Origin: Kappaphycus alvarezii
Taxonomy: Eukaryota > Rhodophyta > Florideophyceae > Gigartinales > Solieriaceae
Direction: 5' to 3'
DNA: 64,000 nt
NCBI GenBank assembly: GCA_002205965.3
Contig: NADL03000133.1
Location: 124,001 to 188,000, forward strand
Shown: piece after piece, positions 10,402-19,017 of the stretch
How positions within the stretch are numbered: position 1 is the stretch's first letter
Layout: each line of letters starts with the position of its first letter
Position numbers and translations under genes: made by a program
The notes under the pieces: model-generated
Seen by the model: only the letters and a program-made list of their open reading frames with translations
Databases searched by the model: none
What the model was told of the DNA's origin: nothing

Positions 10402-11405
10402 TCACTGTTCTTCTTCTGCTTCCGTTAGTGTTCGCTGTCTTATTGATAAAATGTATGGTCTCTCAAACGGGTACGGATGCAACTGATTACCAATATGATG
10501 CTCTAAAAAGTAGGTTCGCATTACTGGTACCTCACTTTGTAGCATAGCCTCATATATTGGTTTGATCACATCGAGGTGGGGTTGAATACATTCTTCTTCC
10601 GTGACTCTTCCGAATCTTCCAAGAGTGAAAAAATATATGTGATATGCAAACTCTTCTGGAAGATGCCGTAGGAATGGATACCGATAAGAAAAGAAGACGC
10701 GCATCATCAAGAACGAATCTTCGTAAGATAAATGCGGTCCATGTAGCGCCTAAAACATAAACAGATGCTTATCATGAAATAAGAAATGACCTGCGCATCG
10801 TTCGCATCCTCGGAGATATTGCGCAGCCAAAAAGATAATCTTCTTCTTCCGACTGTATGCTGTGTATGGTGGTGAAGGAGAGCTAGAGATGAAGTTGTGG
10901 TGGGCGGTCCCGATGAATGGCCGCGACCAGCTCCTGACGTACTGGGACCTGCACGAGGTTCTCTCGGGGGACTACCGGAACCTCTTCTGGGCGGGTTGTT
11001 GTCTCCCGAAGGTCCTCCTCTGGTCATCATCACTGCTTCAGGAGGATCCTCGCCGCCTCCAACGTTCCCAATTTGTGGCGGAGAAACGGAAGGTTCCCAT
11101 AGAGGATACGGGACCAGTCTGTATTCCATATCCGGGGGTAAGGCGTAACCTCTCAGTCGCACATCCTGGTTGTTCTTGAGAAATACGTAAATTGGACGGA
11201 TAATATTCAGATACGTTTGCGACAAGTCTCCAGCAGCTACCATTCCATATCTTCATAGAGTAATGATATATTACCTCCACAAACTCTGGACCTGCTTCCG
11301 TGAACCTTCCGTTTTGGAATGAAAATAGAACTCTTATTAATAGTCTGAAATCTTCTTCAGGTAGCAATGGTCCGTTCAACGTACGAAAACATAGGCATAT
11401 ATTAA
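10402..11405 (-). pseudogene. gypsy family-1 extra ORF (ORF3) with internally duplicated domain
   Basis: This coding region lies between integrase and the 3' LTR, split over three frames (11038-11379, 10707-11243, 10402-10710). Domain 1 runs from ICLCFRTLNGPLL through RVLFSFQ, IIRPIYVFLKNN and Y-x-L-x5-Y-R-L-V-P-Y-P. Domain 2 runs from ISICLCFRRYMD through RVFFSYR, VIKPIYEAM and LHPYPFERP. They align end to end, so the protein is a tandem repeat of one domain of about 120 residues, joined by a Gly/Pro/Ser-rich linker (about 10830-11090). A weakly conserved copy is at 2641-3479, so the ORF belongs to the element. I do not recognise the fold. An envelope is unlikely, as no signal peptide, cysteine-rich ectodomain or C-terminal membrane span is seen. 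A second Gag-like or nucleic-acid-binding role is conceivable. Confidence 0.7.
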
Positions 11406-11420
11406 TGTAGAAATGGATGA

Positions 11421-12010
11421 TTACGTGGAGTTCGTAGTAGTCCCGCGTAACCGAGATGATCCATTCCCAGGCCCTTTTTCCTCCATAGGAATCATTCTAT
11501 AGTTAAAGATGAGTATGCCCCGTGGTTGCGCATAGTCCTGTGTGAGAAGGAATTCTTCAGGCCTCTGATGGTAAGGGACCAGACGACGTGCATGGATGGC
11601 CCTCCTTGATCTCTTCCCTGAGCTTGAACAGAGCTGATAGTGCGGGTGTCTTTTTCCGTGACGATGCAAGGGTTCGAGTACTTGGTTTGGAAGGCCGGCC
11701 ACTTCACAGCCTGCTGCATTGCTTTTCCATGTACTACAAGTACTTAAGAGCCAACTGAAAAGGTTCTGACTGCAGGTTCTGCATCCTTATTTCTTGTCTT
11801 TGTTAGCGCGCGGTGTGATCTCCAGCCTTCGGTGGCCAGTAGTTCAACTTCCCTACTCTCTTCATCGATAATATTTTCCATTGTCTCTCTGTAACATTCT
11901 AGGAGCCCTCCGTACATTAGCTCGAATGGTGAGCGTCCATTTCTTCCTCTTCTTCGACGATAGCCGTATAAGACTTTTGGTAAGGCATCTTCCCCAATTT
12001 CGGTGTTCAA
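11421..12010 (-). pseudogene. gypsy integrase, C-terminal half
   Basis: The frame at 11744-12043 carries the end of the integrase core (ALPKVLYGYRRR and GRSPFELMYGG). The next frames (11421-11719) carry the C-terminal domain, with WPAFQTKYSNPCIV resembling the GPY/F region and ARRLVPYHQRPEE after it. This half is separated from the N-terminal half (12841-13433) by an ORF3 tail, an LTR and a PBS. A 30-bp stretch at 11990-12024 reads RKVDLEHRNW, which belongs to the integrase N-terminus, so at least two deletions or jumps occurred here. Confidence 0.75.
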
Positions 12011-12024
12011 GATCAACCTTTCTA

Positions 12025-12042
12025 CCCTCCACAAGAGTACCA
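12025..12042 (-). promoter_or_regulatory. primer-binding site next to the middle LTR
   Basis: Reverse strand TGGTACTCTTGTGGAGGG, two bases after the LTR end (TATCA). It is identical to the PBS beside the 5' LTR at 17190-17207. It would pair with a tRNA 3' end ending in CCA; the tRNA is not identified. Confidence 0.75.
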
Positions 12043-12044
12043 AA

Positions 12045-12667
12045 TGATAGGGGTAAATCGGCGGGGGAGGAGATCCTCAGAACCAATTACCCTGAGAAGG
12101 AGGTGTTGCGAGCGACAAAAGTGCTGCGTGGTATTGTTGAACGAAACAAAAGGAGTGTATATAGAAGAGAGTTGAGGAAGCTACAAGCAAGTATAAAAGG
12201 GGCAGGGTCTACCACCGACGCTCTGCGACTAGCGTAAGAAAAAGTTTTCTTGGGTCTGAAGTTGACTCTCAACTTCCTACTACTCGGGACTTGGCTTGAA
12301 GTTGTCTGCCAACTTCCTTTATGCTTTGTGTTTGACTTAATTTGTTGAGCGCCCCGCTTGGGTATGCTGGCTCCCAAGTAGTCCTACCATTTCATGCAAA
12401 CAGCCCCTTATATAGAGTTTTCAACCCTCACTATCTGTAGCATCTATACAGTACCTATGTGCCAAATCTGCACCGCCACAGTACAGTGCAAAGCATCCTC
12501 TAAAAATAATTAAAAATATAATTGTAAGTACGGTGACAGCTCAGCCAGCGCAGTATGCCAGCCAGCACAGCATGCCAACTCGGCCAGCGCAGCATGCCAA
12601 CTCAGCCAGCGCAGCCAACTCAGCCAGCGCAGCATGCCAAGGAATATCTACAATTTTCATTATATCA
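12045..12667 (-). repeat. middle LTR of composite provirus (tandem-repeat U3 type)
   Basis: A 623-bp LTR with termini TGATATAAT...CCCCTATCA in element sense. It is preceded by a purine tract (GAGCGAGGGGGCG) and followed by the PBS. It is nearly identical over its full length to the 5' LTR at 17210-17840, differing by a few single-base changes and one short repeat-unit difference. Confidence 0.85.
12540..12640 (+). repeat. 22-bp tandem repeat in the U3 of the middle LTR
   Basis: About four and a half units of CTCAGCCAGCGCAGCATGCCAA, some shortened. The same array, one partial unit longer, is in the 5' LTR. It lies at the start of U3 in element sense. Confidence 0.8.
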
Positions 12668-12840
12668 CGCCCCCTCGCTCAAGACGAACGTCCCGACTCG
12701 TCATCATTCTTCTTCTGATTCTATTAATGTGCATTATTGTTAAAACATGAGGCCTTTCAAACGAATAGGGATGCAGTTGATTACCTATAAAATATTCCAA
12801 AAAGTAGGTGCGCGTTTGATAGTTCCAATCATCTTTTTGG
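12668..12840 (-). pseudogene. ORF3 tail joined to integrase
   Basis: In element sense this carries the last part of ORF3 domain 2 (RAPTFWN..., IRLKG) and the purine tract before the middle LTR. It is homologous to 10400-10540. It joins directly to integrase text ending in GTIKRA at a short stretch common to both (CGCACCTACTTTTTGGAA-like), which points to a microhomology-mediated deletion or a template switch. Confidence 0.7.
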
Positions 12841-13440
12841 CTTTTCCGTTTGACATAAGAGCGTAGTCGAGACTATGTCTTCAGCTGAATCCTTTCTCCT
12901 TCAAAACTCGAAGCAGTGAAGTTGCAGTAAAAAGGGCGTTATCCGAGATTATCCTTTTTGGAAGACCAAACGGTTCAATTATTTCTTTTTCGATGAATCT
13001 CAGTACCACTCAGCATTTGCCTCCTCACTGCAACTGCTATTGGCCATCCAGTAGATGTTCCACCCTATAAGGAGATATTTGTTTCCGGAAGAAGTTTCCT
13101 TGAACGGGCCCGCGAAGTCAATTGAGAAGGTTTCAAAGAGACCGGAAACTGGAAAACTTAGAGTTGTCTTATACTTCGTATTGGAGTGAATTTTTGGCAG
13201 TTGTCGCAGCTTTTCACGAAATTATAGACGTCCTTATGGATACCGGGCCACCAGAATCTCTCAGTTACGAATTTTTTGGTTGTTTCGAGATCCCAATGCC
13301 CTAGCTCATCATGGAAAGTCCTCAAGATCTTCATTCTTTCTTTCAAAGGGCCACTAGTCGGGGACCGGCTTTTGTGTGCCGGAAGAGTTTCCCATTCCAC
13401 AATGTAAAAGCCTTTTGATTCCTGCGTACCCAATTTCTGT
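12841..13440 (-). pseudogene. gypsy integrase, N-terminal zinc domain and half of the core
   Basis: The zinc-binding domain is intact: FHDELGHWD supplies the two histidines and CDNCQKF the two cysteines (residues at about 13200-13320). After 13158 the core is broken by stops but still readable: IDFAGPFKE, a YLLIGWNIYWMAN-like region and RIISDNALFTATSLLRV (about 12900-12965). The core is cut off at about 12840, before the last catalytic region. Confidence 0.75.
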
Positions 13441-13996
13441 TCAGATCAACCTTTCTCATTTCTAGTCCATCGAGGAATTTGATCAGTCCGTGAATATTAG
13501 CTTCGTACTCGTTATCGTTCGGCAACTGCAACTCGGCGACTCCGACGATGTCCTCCGAAGCTTTTTCATTTGGAATCAGTGCGTCCCTCAAGCGGGATAG
13601 GTAATCGGCAGGCTGATTATTGCGTCCGGATCTATACACAATTTCAAACCGATATTCTGCGAAAATGTCGAGCCATCGGGCCAAGCGGTGATGTACATCC
13701 TTCTTTTGGAATGCTGTTTTAAGTGCCTGGTGATCAGTTATCAAGACAAATTTCTCGAGTGATAAAAGGTATACGCGAAACTTTTTCAGCGCGAAGACGA
13801 CAGCTAGCGCTTCTTTCTCGCAGACTGAGTATCTCTTTTCCGCATCATTCAGAGTTCGGCTTGCGAATTGAACAGGGTGTAGTCTTCCGTTTTCATCTTT
13901 TTGGGACAAAACGGCACCCAAAGACCGTTCTGAGGCATCTGTCTCCACAACGAATGGTCTCTTGAAATCTGGGTACATGAGAACTGGGGGACACAT
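13343..13996 (-). CDS. gypsy RNase H and start of integrase
   Basis: An open 217-codon frame that continues pol. RNase H signatures are intact: VVETDASERSLGAVLSQ, PVQFASRTLNDAEKRYSV, CEKEALAVVFALKKFRVYL and ITDHQALKTAF, with the acidic residues D, E and D in place, then NQPADYLSRL. The end reads into the spacer and the integrase zinc domain. It overlaps the RT frame (13893-14930) with a shift, so pol is not one continuous ORF. The shift near 13900-13990 could be a mutation, as copy A also shifts in other places. Confidence 0.85.
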   Translation of the reverse strand: MCPPVLMYPDFKRPFVVETDASERSLGAVLSQKDENGRLHPVQFASRTLNDAEKRYSVCEKEALAVVFALKKFRVYLLSLEKFVLITDHQALKTAFQKKDVHHRLARWLDIFAEYRFEIVYRSGRNNQPADYLSRLRDALIPNEKASEDIVGVAELQLPNDNEYEANIHGLIKFLDGLEMRKVDLNRNWVRRNQKAFTLWNGKLFRHTKAGPRLVAL

Positions 13997-14930
13997 AGCT
14001 TATCTTTAAGCTCCTGAAATGCAGTTTCCATTTCCTTGTTCCAGTAAATTTTCCGTTCTTCGTAGTGCTGGCATGTAACGGTGCTGCAGTCTTGGCGAAA
14101 TCTTTGATAAATCTTCTGTAATATGAGGCCAGTCCTAAGAAGCTTCGGACCTCCGTCTTTGAAGCGGGCCTTGGTGCCAACTTTATTTTTTTCGTTTTCT
14201 CTGGATCCACTCTAATTCCCTCTTGGTCGACGATATGACCGAGTAATTGGATAGAAGTTTTCGCAAAGAAGCATTTGCTCAACTTAATTTTCAAGCTATA
14301 CTCCGATATCCTCTCCACAACTGTCTTGACGTGCGAGATGTGCTGATCCAATGTTTCTGAGAATATGACGACATCATCGATATAGACTCTTGCGAATGGA
14401 AGTCCTTTCAAAACCTCGTTCATCATTCTTTGGAATGTAGCTGGTGCATTCATGAGACCAAAAGGCATCACTTCGAACCTGAACGTACCGGCTTTGCTGG
14501 TAAAGGTTGTTTTTTCCTTACATTTTTCATCCAATGGAATCTGCCAATAGCCAGTGTAAAGGTCAATTGAGGTGAAATATCTCCCGTCCTTCAGGTCCTC
14601 GAGGATCTCCTCCATGTTCGGAATCGGAAATCGATCGGGTATCATTCTCTGGTTCAGTTGTCGGTAATCGACGCAAAAACGCAGCTTTCCATCCTTCTTT
14701 GGTGCGACCACAACTGGAAACGACCATGGGGATGAAACTGGTCGAATAATATCATTTTTCAGCATACTTGTAACATTTTCTGAGATAAATTGGTCATATT
14801 TTGGCGGTTGACGTCTAGGCTTGTGGTAAATCGGTTGAGTGTCGGTAAGTTCGAACGAGTGAGTAACCGGTACACTTGCTTGTCTTAAATCTGAAACGCT
14901 CCATGCAATTACTTCGGAAGATGTTAACAT
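13893..14930 (-). CDS. gypsy reverse transcriptase
   Basis: A 345-codon open frame with a complete RT fingers-palm set: PVVVAPKKDGKLRFCVDYRQ, TSIDLYTGYWQIPLDEK (first catalytic Asp), FEVMPFGLMNAPATFQRMM, RVYIDDVVIFS (YIDD, catalytic pair intact) and LLGHIVDQEGI, then the connection region FLGLASYYRRFIKDFAK. The upstream text VPVTHSFELTDTQPIYHKPR is the usual pre-RT segment of gypsy pol. This is the best preserved polymerase of the family in the window. It shifts frame before RNase H. Confidence 0.9.
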   Translation of the reverse strand: MLTSSEVIAWSVSDLRQASVPVTHSFELTDTQPIYHKPRRQPPKYDQFISENVTSMLKNDIIRPVSSPWSFPVVVAPKKDGKLRFCVDYRQLNQRMIPDRFPIPNMEEILEDLKDGRYFTSIDLYTGYWQIPLDEKCKEKTTFTSKAGTFRFEVMPFGLMNAPATFQRMMNEVLKGLPFARVYIDDVVIFSETLDQHISHVKTVVERISEYSLKIKLSKCFFAKTSIQLLGHIVDQEGIRVDPEKTKKIKLAPRPASKTEVRSFLGLASYYRRFIKDFAKTAAPLHASTTKNGKFTGTRKWKLHFRSLKISYVSPSSHVPRFQETIRCGDRCLRTVFGCRFVPKR

Positions 14931-14941
14931 GTCGGATATTT

Positions 14942-15178
14942 TCAGTGAGGCGGGGCGGGAAGGTGCTGCACTTTTCCTTGGATTTCTGCCATTTGGCGCC
15001 CTTTTTCTTCTTGATCCTCAACCTCAATATTTTGAAGGACCTCTTCCGTCGTGCTCACATCTTCATATATGGAATTCGCCGTATTCTTATTTTCTTTGCA
15101 AAGGTAATCTTCTTTCATGCTCCGAATTCTGTCCTTTGATTCGATATCATCGCAAAAAGAAACACATTCGGGTTTCAA
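14942..15178 (-). pseudogene. acidic linker between protease and RT
   Basis: A 78-codon frame rich in Glu, Asp and Lys. The same linker begins copy A (bases 1-190), which shows it is a true part of the polyprotein. It ends at a stop close to the RT frame start and needs a frameshift to join it. No known domain is recognised. Confidence 0.6.
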
Positions 15179-15388
15179 ACTTATCCTAGAATCCAGTCGT
15201 CATCTGTTTCAAACCCGGAATCATAATCGTCCCATGCCATGTTCATTACCCCCGAGGGTACCCTTTTCCACTTCCGAAAGTGTTAGTTGGTTCCGAATCT
15301 TCGCTGTCATAGCTAGAAGTGAAATCTTCACTGTCCGTTTCTTTTAAATCTTCAGGATGCGTGCTTTTGTCGAAATCCAGGGGCATCT

Positions 15389-16060
15389 TCACGGTTCTGC
15401 CGTCAATATTAACTGAAACCATTTGGTTGCCCAAGTCAATGCATGTCCTAGTCTTTCCATTGTGGGGCAGCCAATGATTGCATCGAAAGGGAGATCCGGC
15501 ATGACAAGAAAGTCTACATCAACTTTAGAGTCCCCAAAGAACACGGAAACCTTGTCAACAGTGCCCATGCATTTTGAGACGGTTCCATCCGCTACAGTTA
15601 TTTTTCGAGTCGTTGGAGTAATTTCGAGACCTAGATCTGTCACCAAAGTTTCTGAAATGAGGTTTGGAACAGCACCCGAATCGAAGAGAGCTTGGGTTTT
15701 CATACCCAATACTTTGACTGGTACCAGCTTAAGACGTCTTGGTGCTGTCGAGGCCGATTGAAGAAACAGTTTCTTACCCTTAGCGGACTTATTAGACCTG
15801 ATAATTTTTTTGAGTTCTTTTCTCGCATCCTCTGCGTCGCCCCTCAAAAGTTGACCAAACGTTATCCCAGTTGGGGCCGATGCAAGCTCAGCCACCAAAT
15901 TGTACCTCTTCACATACTCTAGTACGTCCTTAGAGATACTCTTAACTTTCTTACTCTTTTTCGTCTTCTTGGCCGGAGTGACTCCCACTCCTGGAACAAC
16001 TTGATCAGACCTCCTTGGTTCGAGGAGGTACAGGTGCTGGGATATGCTCCAGCATTCCAT
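15389..16060 (-). CDS. gypsy aspartic protease region
   Basis: A 223-codon open frame overlapping the gag end by 56 bases in another frame. The retropepsin core is clear: ALFDSGAVPNLIS (catalytic DSG), ITVADGTVSKCMG, then DFLVMPDLPFDAIIGCPTM, matching the hydrophobic-hydrophobic-G ending of LTR-element proteases. The N-terminal 100 residues are Lys-rich and not recognised. The enzyme would cut the Gag-Pol polyprotein. The gag/protease frame overlap could support frameshift expression or may reflect a mutation. Confidence 0.85.
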   Translation of the reverse strand: MECWSISQHLYLLEPRRSDQVVPGVGVTPAKKTKKSKKVKSISKDVLEYVKRYNLVAELASAPTGITFGQLLRGDAEDARKELKKIIRSNKSAKGKKLFLQSASTAPRRLKLVPVKVLGMKTQALFDSGAVPNLISETLVTDLGLEITPTTRKITVADGTVSKCMGTVDKVSVFFGDSKVDVDFLVMPDLPFDAIIGCPTMERLGHALTWATKWFQLILTAEP

Positions 16061-17122
16061 ACTCTAGCCTAGGTTTCTTCGATAAAATGTTCCCTTCCCC
16101 ATCCCTTTTTGTCACATTGACTTGACTAATCTCTTCAGCGATGGATACGTTACCGGCATCCGTCAACCTTTGATCCCTTCTATTTTGTAAGATTTTCACC
16201 TCTGGTCCTGACTCACTCCTTGCTTCCGATAAATTTGCTCTTCTGTTGTCTTTAGACCAGCAGTTACTTTCATGATGCCCATATCGACCGCACTTTGCAC
16301 AACGAGTGTTTCTATGTGGATTATCAGGACACCTGTTTGCAAAGTGTCCAGGCTTGTGACAGTAAGAACAGACTTCTGCGGCCTTAGGGGCCCCAGACTG
16401 GTTCTTCTTAATGGTAAGAGTAAGGCTTTCCAACTGCGAGGTTATCATGTCAAGTCGATTATCGAATCGGGTTTCCAACCTTTCTTCCAAGTTTTTGACA
16501 TCGCTCCTGACAGATTCTAATGCCGCTGCACTAGTAGCCGGCCTTTGATAATTCTTTTCAGGATGTACGATAGACATCGATGTGCGGGTTTCCCTCGGTA
16601 CCTCACTCAGTGACTGAAACGTCTCCGAATTTTTGACAAATTCTACTATGGTACCCTTCAGTTCATCAAAAGTGTGAGGGCCCTTGATGAGGAGGAAATC
16701 GGAGAGCCGCTTATCCCCCATAGCCGCCTTACGCAGCATTCCGTACTTGGCTTGGGCGTTGAACCCAGCCTTTTCATAAAGATCACACAAGTACACCAAT
16801 GAGCTTAACAAATCGTCGAAGTTGAGCCGGGCCTCTATGGCGGTACGAATCATCTCATCTGGTTCTACCTCCTTAGCATACTCTTTCACAAGCCACTCAC
16901 ATACCTCACCGAAGTTACGCCCATTCCCGTTAAGAGACCACCCGTCGATAAACTTGGACTTATATTTGTGCTTTGCGTCACCATGAAGATAGGCGAAGAT
17001 ACTTGCGGCCTTCTCTTCATCGCCCTTCTCTCGCATCACAACGTTGACATATGTGTAAAGAAACTCCTCAACGTCTTCAGTCTTGCCCCTGTGAACGTTA
17101 TACGAGCAGCGTTGAGATCCAT
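16005..17122 (-). CDS. gypsy Gag with two CCHC zinc knuckles
   Basis: The ATG at 17122 begins MDLNAARITFTG. A small frameshift near 17085 is needed to join the main 344-codon frame (start 17039), whose upstream text TEDVEEFLYTYVNVV fits a capsid start. The capsid-like part includes AYLHGDAKHKY, and a helical segment VKNLEERLETRFDNRLD follows near 16450-16500. Two nucleocapsid knuckles follow: CSYCHKPGHFANRC and CAKCGRYGHHESNC. Gag forms the particle and binds element RNA. It lies directly after the PBS. Confidence 0.85.
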
Positions 17123-17189
17123 GATTACGAAAAGAAATCCCCCGAAGTGTTCCTTACTACTGCTCAACTCGAATACCTCGGGTGCAACC

Positions 17190-17207
17190 CCCTCCACAAG
17201 AGTACCA
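17190..17207 (-). promoter_or_regulatory. primer-binding site of the gypsy provirus
   Basis: Reverse strand TGGTACTCTTGTGGAGGG, two bases downstream of the 5' LTR end. It starts with TGG, as expected for pairing to a tRNA CCA end. It is repeated exactly at 12025-12042. Confidence 0.8.
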
Positions 17208-17571
17208 AATGATAGGGGTAAATCGGCGGGGGAGAGATCCTCAGAACCAATTACCCTGAGAAGGAGGTGTTGCGAGCGACAAAAGTGCTGCCGTGGTATT
17301 GTTGAACGAACAAAAGGGAGTGTATATAGAAGAGAGTTGAGGAAGCTACAAGCAAGTATAAAAGGGGCAGGGTCTACCACCGACGCTCTGCGACTAGCGT
17401 AAGAAAAAGTTTTCTTGGGTCTGAAGTTGACTCTCAACTTCCTACTACTCGGGACTTGGCTTGAAGTTGTCTGCCAACTTCCTTTATGCTTTGTGTTTGA
17501 CTTAATTTGTTGAGCGCCCCGCTTGGGTATGCTGGCTCCCAAGTAGTCCTACCATTTCATGCAAACAGCCC

Positions 17572-17581
17572 CTTATATAGA
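17572..17581 (-). promoter_or_regulatory. TATA-like box in the 5' LTR
   Basis: Reverse strand CTATATAAGG. The same position in the ancestral U3 has TCTATATAAGCC, so a TATA-like box is kept in both U3 types although their surroundings differ. It is a likely core promoter of the element. Confidence 0.5.
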
Positions 17582-17705
17582 GTTTTCAACCCTCACTATC
17601 TGTAGCATCTATACAGTACCTATGTGCCAAATCTGCACCGCCACAGTACAGTGCAAAGCATCCCTCTAAAAATAATTAAAAATATAATTGTAAGTACGGT
17701 GACAG

Positions 17706-17811
17706 CTCAGCCAGCGCAGTATGCCAGCTCAGCCAGCACAGCATGCCAACTCGGCCAGCGCAGCATGCCAACTCAGCCAGCGCAGCCAACTCAGCCAGCG
17801 CAGCATGCCAA
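17706..17811 (+). repeat. 22-bp tandem repeat in the U3 of the 5' LTR
   Basis: Five units of the type CTCAGCCAGCGCAGCATGCCAA, one shortened to 18 bp. It may act as an upstream regulatory array, but this is inference from position only. Confidence 0.8.
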
Positions 17812-17840
17812 GGAATATCTACAATTTTTTAATTATATCA

Positions 17841-17845
17841 GCATC
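17841..17845. repeat. target-site duplication GCATC (right)
   Basis: Matches 9644-9648 exactly and abuts the outer terminus of the 5' LTR. Confidence 0.8.
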
Positions 17846-18892
17846 TTCCCAGACTTGCAGATAACCACTTCGAGTATCTCGACCACCGCCGCATCCTTGG
17901 AGGACTCCACTGTCTAGGGAGTCCTCACCTACGTCCGAACGGCCTTTGCAACGACCCTTCCTCATCATACCCGTGAAATTATTGACGATCATTGCGCCGC
18001 CCTCACCCGACCCTCACCTGCCAAACTCATGACCCCCCCAAACCCGCTCGCACACCCGCTATGAGTCTCGTTCACTCCACCGCCCCTGCCCCGACCAAAC
18101 CTGCCCCGACCTCTCCCGGCTCCGCCCGCAACAAGCGCTCCAACGCCCTTACGCCCACTTCAACACCTCCCGCCCCCCGCCCAACCCAAGCAGGCTGACG
18201 AGACCCCTGCGGCGGAATTCCTCATGGTGCCCACCGCTAACCAGGCACCCTCGGCCGTGCCCCCCCCCTGCTGTCTCCTTTTAGGCGCCATAGGTTCGGG
18301 AGTCCGCCACACCCATTGCCATGCTGCCTTTGACCTCAGGCATACAAAATGTCCTACCTCCGGCCCAGAGACCCGCACAAGACCCCCGCTGCCCCCTCCC
18401 TCCAACGGTCGGCGCGTCCGCAATGGAAGGAGTGCGTTCGGATGACGGCTCCTCTGCCTAGCCATCCTCGTCATGGACATTTCTACCCCACCCCCTCCCC
18501 CCTCCTTTGCTGCTTTTCCTTTGCCAAGCCCCCTAGAAATCCTCCAGACCCCATACCGGGAAGTGGACATCTTCCACGATATTCCGTTCCCATGTCTCAA
18601 GCCTTTCAAGCTCCTCTTTATCAAGCTGGTCCAAGCCGCCGCCAATGCAAGATGTGACGAAGTCACCTACCGCGCCTTCGCGCCACCTCCACATGCTGCC
18701 CACCGCTGTCTCCACCGCAGCCTGCTCGGGAGAATGGCTGGCGGCATATTAAAGGCCAACAGGCCGCGCTAGGCTCCCGTATCCGGCGCGCCCACTCTGG
18801 AGCTGAGTGGAATGCGCTTTGCTTTGCACGCTGCTGCAACCGTCATGTCCAATGCGGCCTGCCTGATGGCTGGCCTAAAGGTAGCATTTTAG
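17846..18892 (+). mobile_element. LINE remnant (C-rich 5' part and 3' end of ORF)
   Basis: A C-rich, Pro/Ala/Thr-coding stretch (17990-18700) with no clean frame is followed at about 18820-18892 by the characteristic LINE ORF end (PMRPA*WLA / AGLKVAF then stop). The RT and endonuclease parts are missing, so it is internally deleted or a patchwork. It is probably the right-hand continuation of the fragment at 9360-9648. Confidence 0.5.
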
Positions 18893-19017
18893 GGAGCGTA
18901 GTTCCTTCCCCATTACTGTGTCGGTATACCCTTTTCGAGTCGATTGTGGTTGTCTGGAAAACCATGGGATAGATCGGATAATATCTTCCAAGAGTAAAAC
19001 ACCCAAACGTTCCCCCC
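18893..19017 (+). repeat. LINE 3' tail, family L2
   Basis: About 125 bp after the LINE stop, running from GGAGCGTAGTTCC through GAGTCGATTGTGGTTGTCTGG and AAGAGTAAAACACCCAAACG to a run of six C. The tail recurs at 7640, 23255, 27204, 27943, 41888 and 50972. It has no poly(A). Confidence 0.8.

Larger units (their letters stand above)
9649..17840 (-). mobile_element. composite Ty3/gypsy provirus, family 1, three LTRs, with extra ORF3
   Basis: Reading on the reverse strand: 5' LTR (17840-17210), PBS, gag, protease, RT, RNase H, integrase first half, a piece of ORF3 tail, a second LTR (12667-12045), a second PBS, integrase C-terminal part, ORF3, and the 3' LTR (10368-9649). The whole unit is flanked by GCATC. 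Coding regions are much better preserved than in copy A: DSG protease, YIDD RT and two CCHC knuckles are intact. Several frameshifts remain, and integrase is split by the ORF3-tail/LTR/PBS block, so it is not autonomous as it stands. Confidence 0.85.
17210..17840 (-). repeat. 5' LTR of composite provirus (tandem-repeat U3 type)
   Basis: A 631-bp LTR with inverted termini TGATA/TATCA. U3 (17481-17840) holds the 22-bp tandem repeat and differs completely from the U3 of the 3' LTR. R-U5 (17210-17480) is almost identical to 9649-9920. The outer edge is followed by the TSD GCATC. Confidence 0.85.

Noticed and set aside
10402..11405. ORF3 as a retroviral-type envelope
   Set aside because: No signal peptide, cleavage site, cysteine-rich ectodomain or C-terminal membrane span; the internal domain duplication is not an envelope feature.
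17706..17811. Regular repeat considered as a CRISPR array
   Set aside because: Units are head-to-tail with no spacers and lie in an LTR of a eukaryotic element.
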